Assembly (NCBI GenBank): GCA_905207385.1
Contig: CAJLLH010000068.1
Coordinates: 1-6,608 of the forward strand
Length of the DNA: 6,608 nt
Direction of reading: 5' to 3'
Origin: an uncultured Eubacteriales bacterium
Lineage (GTDB): Bacteria > Bacillota > Clostridia > Christensenellales > Borkfalkiaceae
Positions within the stretch are counted from its first letter, which is position 1. Every line of letters begins with the position of its first letter. Shown piece after piece: positions 5,050 to 6,608 of this stretch. A program made the translations under genes and the position numbers. The notes under the pieces are model-generated. The model saw nothing but the letters and a program-made list of their open reading frames with translations, had not been told where the DNA came from and ran no database searches.

Positions 5050-5790
5050 ATGGGCAGATTTGAACGTGATATAAAAAAGAAAATAGATTCCGAGGCTGAA
5101 AAACTCGGTCCGAAAGCCTGCAATTTTGAAGAGTGGAGCAAGGATAACCGCGCTTCGCTGGCAGGTTTTACCCAAGAAGATAATGCCGTGCGCGGCGGGG
5201 TTAAGGTCGGGGTTAAAACAATACCTCTTGCATGCGTGCTCGCCGCGGTGTTTATAATCTGCGCCGTCCTTATAGCATTGTTTGCGTTTGGCGGCGACGA
5301 TAACGGCAGAGTTAGTACAGACGGCGCGGATTCAGATTTGGCTGCCGCAAGGGAGCTTACCGCTGAAGAGTATGCTGCAATAGTTTCGGAATTTACTTTT
5401 ATAGGCACGGGTTATTCCGATGAAGAGCAGCCAAACGAAAGCGGCGCGGCGTACGGCATTATGTATCTGGAGGATAATTCCCCCGCTCTCGCGGAAATTA
5501 AAAGCCAATTTGTTTATGACGGAGCGGAGTATGGTTTTACCTTCCGCACCGATTGCGGCGCTGACTATAATTTCAGCGGCAAAGATAAATACGCGTGTCT
5601 TGCAAAAAATACCAAGGTCGGAGATTATACCGTATCGTACGGCGTAGCCGAAGCGGAAGGCGGGGGGTATGTAAGCCTCTACCTTATTTCGCGCGGAGCG
5701 TCTTCGGGGTATATGGAAGTGGGCGGCGGGGAAGAAACTTTTGACGCGGTTATTAATTTTATCGCGTCGGGAGATGATGAAGAAGACTGA
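5050..5790 (+). CDS. Single-pass membrane protein, putative anti-sigma factor
   Basis: This is a 246-residue protein I cannot place in a named family. Residues 1-56 are charged and presumably cytoplasmic, with F4-E-R-D-I-K-K-K-I-D as a helix and an F26-E-E-W29 motif. Residues 58-80 form one transmembrane helix. Residues 83-246 are acidic and probably outside the cell, with beta-rich segments around 152-163 (VYDGAEYGFTFR region) and 190-225, and two cysteines near 167 and 181. A cytoplasmic N-terminus, one helix and an outer sensor domain right after an ECF sigma gene suggest an anti-sigma factor. However, the zinc-binding H-x3-C-x2-C motif of the common ZAS type is missing. The end of the outer domain loosely recalls DUF4367. 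An in-frame TGA at 5044 fixes the start at or after 5050, yet no Shine-Dalgarno site lies at normal distance. The lipoprotein-like gene follows after 40 bp. Confidence 0.8.
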   Translation: MGRFERDIKKKIDSEAEKLGPKACNFEEWSKDNRASLAGFTQEDNAVRGGVKVGVKTIPLACVLAAVFIICAVLIALFAFGGDDNGRVSTDGADSDLAAARELTAEEYAAIVSEFTFIGTGYSDEEQPNESGAAYGIMYLEDNSPALAEIKSQFVYDGAEYGFTFRTDCGADYNFSGKDKYACLAKNTKVGDYTVSYGVAEAEGGGYVSLYLISRGASSGYMEVGGGEETFDAVINFIASGDDEED

Positions 5791-5830
5791 CCGTTGACTA
5801 AATATTTCAGAGCAAGCAGGGGGGTAAGGT

Positions 5831-6608
5831 ATGAAAAAGTTTAAAGTGCGGATATATGCGGCAGCCTCTGTTTTAGCGGCGATTGTGCTTGCGGTTTGCC
5901 TTTTTGCTTCGTGCAGTTCTGCGTCAAAAACGCGCTGGCGCATAGTCAGCCAGGTAGGCACTTTCGGCGAAAATAAAGTCGGGGTGATGGTGTGGCAGCA
6001 TGACGAAATGGTTGGCTACCCCTGTGTAATAAACGAAGTAACGGTTAACGGAATATTTATCGGCTGGACGGGTACTCCGCAGTACGATATCGTCGTATAT
6101 GAAAAAGAGGAGGGTGAAAGCGGCGACGGCGCGTTTATGTACCTTCAACAGGCTTACGACGAAGGCGTGCTGAGCGACGCGGATATACTTGCCGTCGCGC
6201 GCAGAATGAACGAGCTTGACGGACCCGCAGTGCGGTTCGATGGCGATAACCTTGTTCACTGCGGTCTCAGCGGCAGCGTTAAGTTTTACGGCTTGACTCA
6301 GGAGCAGGTGATGGGCATAAATAAGGCGTACAGCGAAATTTATTACCCGCAAGAAACGTACTACGATTACAGCATAGAAGTAACGCAAAACCTGGGCACA
6401 TATGGCGGAAACATTGCCGTTCAGATTTACGACGGAAATATTGAAGACGGCGGAGCCAAGCGCGATTTTACGGTGGGCGGGGTTACAATCTGCGAGGTTA
6501 ATGACGCGCTTTCGCTGTGGCTTTACGGCGAAGGAGGGCTGGTTTCTTTGACCGAAGCTTACGATGAAGGGCTTGTTTCGGTTGCCGATATAGAAAAAAT
6601 GGCAGAAC
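5831..6608 (+). CDS. Lipoprotein-like surface protein with two repeat domains (truncated by window edge)
   Basis: The reading frame is open from the ATG to the right edge (259 codons, no stop), so the protein continues outside the window. A basic N-terminus (K2, K3, K5, R7) and a hydrophobic stretch (8-27) lead to F-A-S-C28, an acceptable but not ideal lipobox; otherwise it is a membrane anchor or ordinary signal peptide. The mature part holds two related units. Unit 1 (about 37-128) has V42-G-T-F-G, T71-V-N-G-I and A108-Y-D-E-G-V-L-S-D-A-D-I. Unit 2 (about 180-259) has L188-G-T-Y-G, T214-V-G-G-V and A243-Y-D-E-G-L-V-S-V-A-D-I. AYDEG-like helices of this kind occur, as I recall, in poorly characterised surface proteins of gut Clostridia. 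A G-rich Shine-Dalgarno site (5818-5824) lies 6 nt before the ATG. No terminator or promoter separates it from the preceding gene, so both probably share a transcript. Confidence 0.82.
   Translation, partial: MKKFKVRIYAAASVLAAIVLAVCLFASCSSASKTRWRIVSQVGTFGENKVGVMVWQHDEMVGYPCVINEVTVNGIFIGWTGTPQYDIVVYEKEEGESGDGAFMYLQQAYDEGVLSDADILAVARRMNELDGPAVRFDGDNLVHCGLSGSVKFYGLTQEQVMGINKAYSEIYYPQETYYDYSIEVTQNLGTYGGNIAVQIYDGNIEDGGAKRDFTVGGVTICEVNDALSLWLYGEGGLVSLTEAYDEGLVSVADIEKMAE

Noticed and set aside
5794..5822. TTGACT as a -35 box for a separate lipoprotein promoter
   Set aside because: The position 17 bp downstream is CAGGGG, not a -10 box, so co-transcription with the preceding gene is more likely.
5332..6388. 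Minus-strand frames of 209 and 154 codons opposite the anti-sigma-like and lipoprotein genes
   Set aside because: The plus strand shows a membrane helix, signal sequence, Shine-Dalgarno site and internal domain duplication, which is far better support. The minus frames are shadows.

Overview
The window looks like chromosomal DNA from an anaerobic, low-to-mid GC member of the Clostridia (Bacillota). The evidence is a PerR-type Fur repressor next to a classical rubrerythrin, the rdgB/yfcE-family gene pair known from Firmicutes, AT-rich intergenic DNA with SigA-like promoters, and short intrinsic terminators. No species can be named from this sequence. I see no tRNA, rRNA, CRISPR array, insertion sequence or phage gene.

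Layout, left half (minus strand). A promoter (TTTACT-17-TATAAT) at about 2367-2339 drives a tight three-gene run: rdgB (house-cleaning NTP pyrophosphatase), a YfcE-family metallophosphoesterase and a multi-pass membrane protein of unknown function. The run ends at a strong intrinsic terminator (148-122). Upstream of it, also on the minus strand, lies trmL (tRNA wobble-position 2'-O-methyltransferase). A 342-bp intergenic region (2870-3211) separates trmL from the divergent perR gene. It holds a perfect 20-bp AT palindrome, candidate trmL promoters and a fully consensus plus-strand promoter.

Layout, right half (plus strand). perR and rbr form an oxidative-stress unit: a peroxide-sensing repressor with all its metal ligands, then a di-iron/rubredoxin peroxidase, closed by a 10-bp-stem terminator at 4274-4307. 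Next comes an ECF-type sigma factor gene followed by its own 12-bp-stem hairpin. After that are a single-pass membrane protein with the topology of an anti-sigma factor and a lipoprotein-like gene that runs off the right edge. An ECF-style promoter candidate (TGATAC-17-CGTC) lies between the sigma gene's terminator and the anti-sigma-like gene.

How the genes fit together. The perR-rbr unit is standard peroxide defence. The sigma / membrane protein / lipoprotein block reads as a cell-surface signalling module. The sigma factor may activate the downstream promoter, the membrane protein may restrain the sigma factor, and the lipoprotein has two copies of a beta-rich domain, each ending in an AYDEG-type helix. 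This second module is the least ordinary part of the window. Its two downstream proteins match nothing I can name with confidence.
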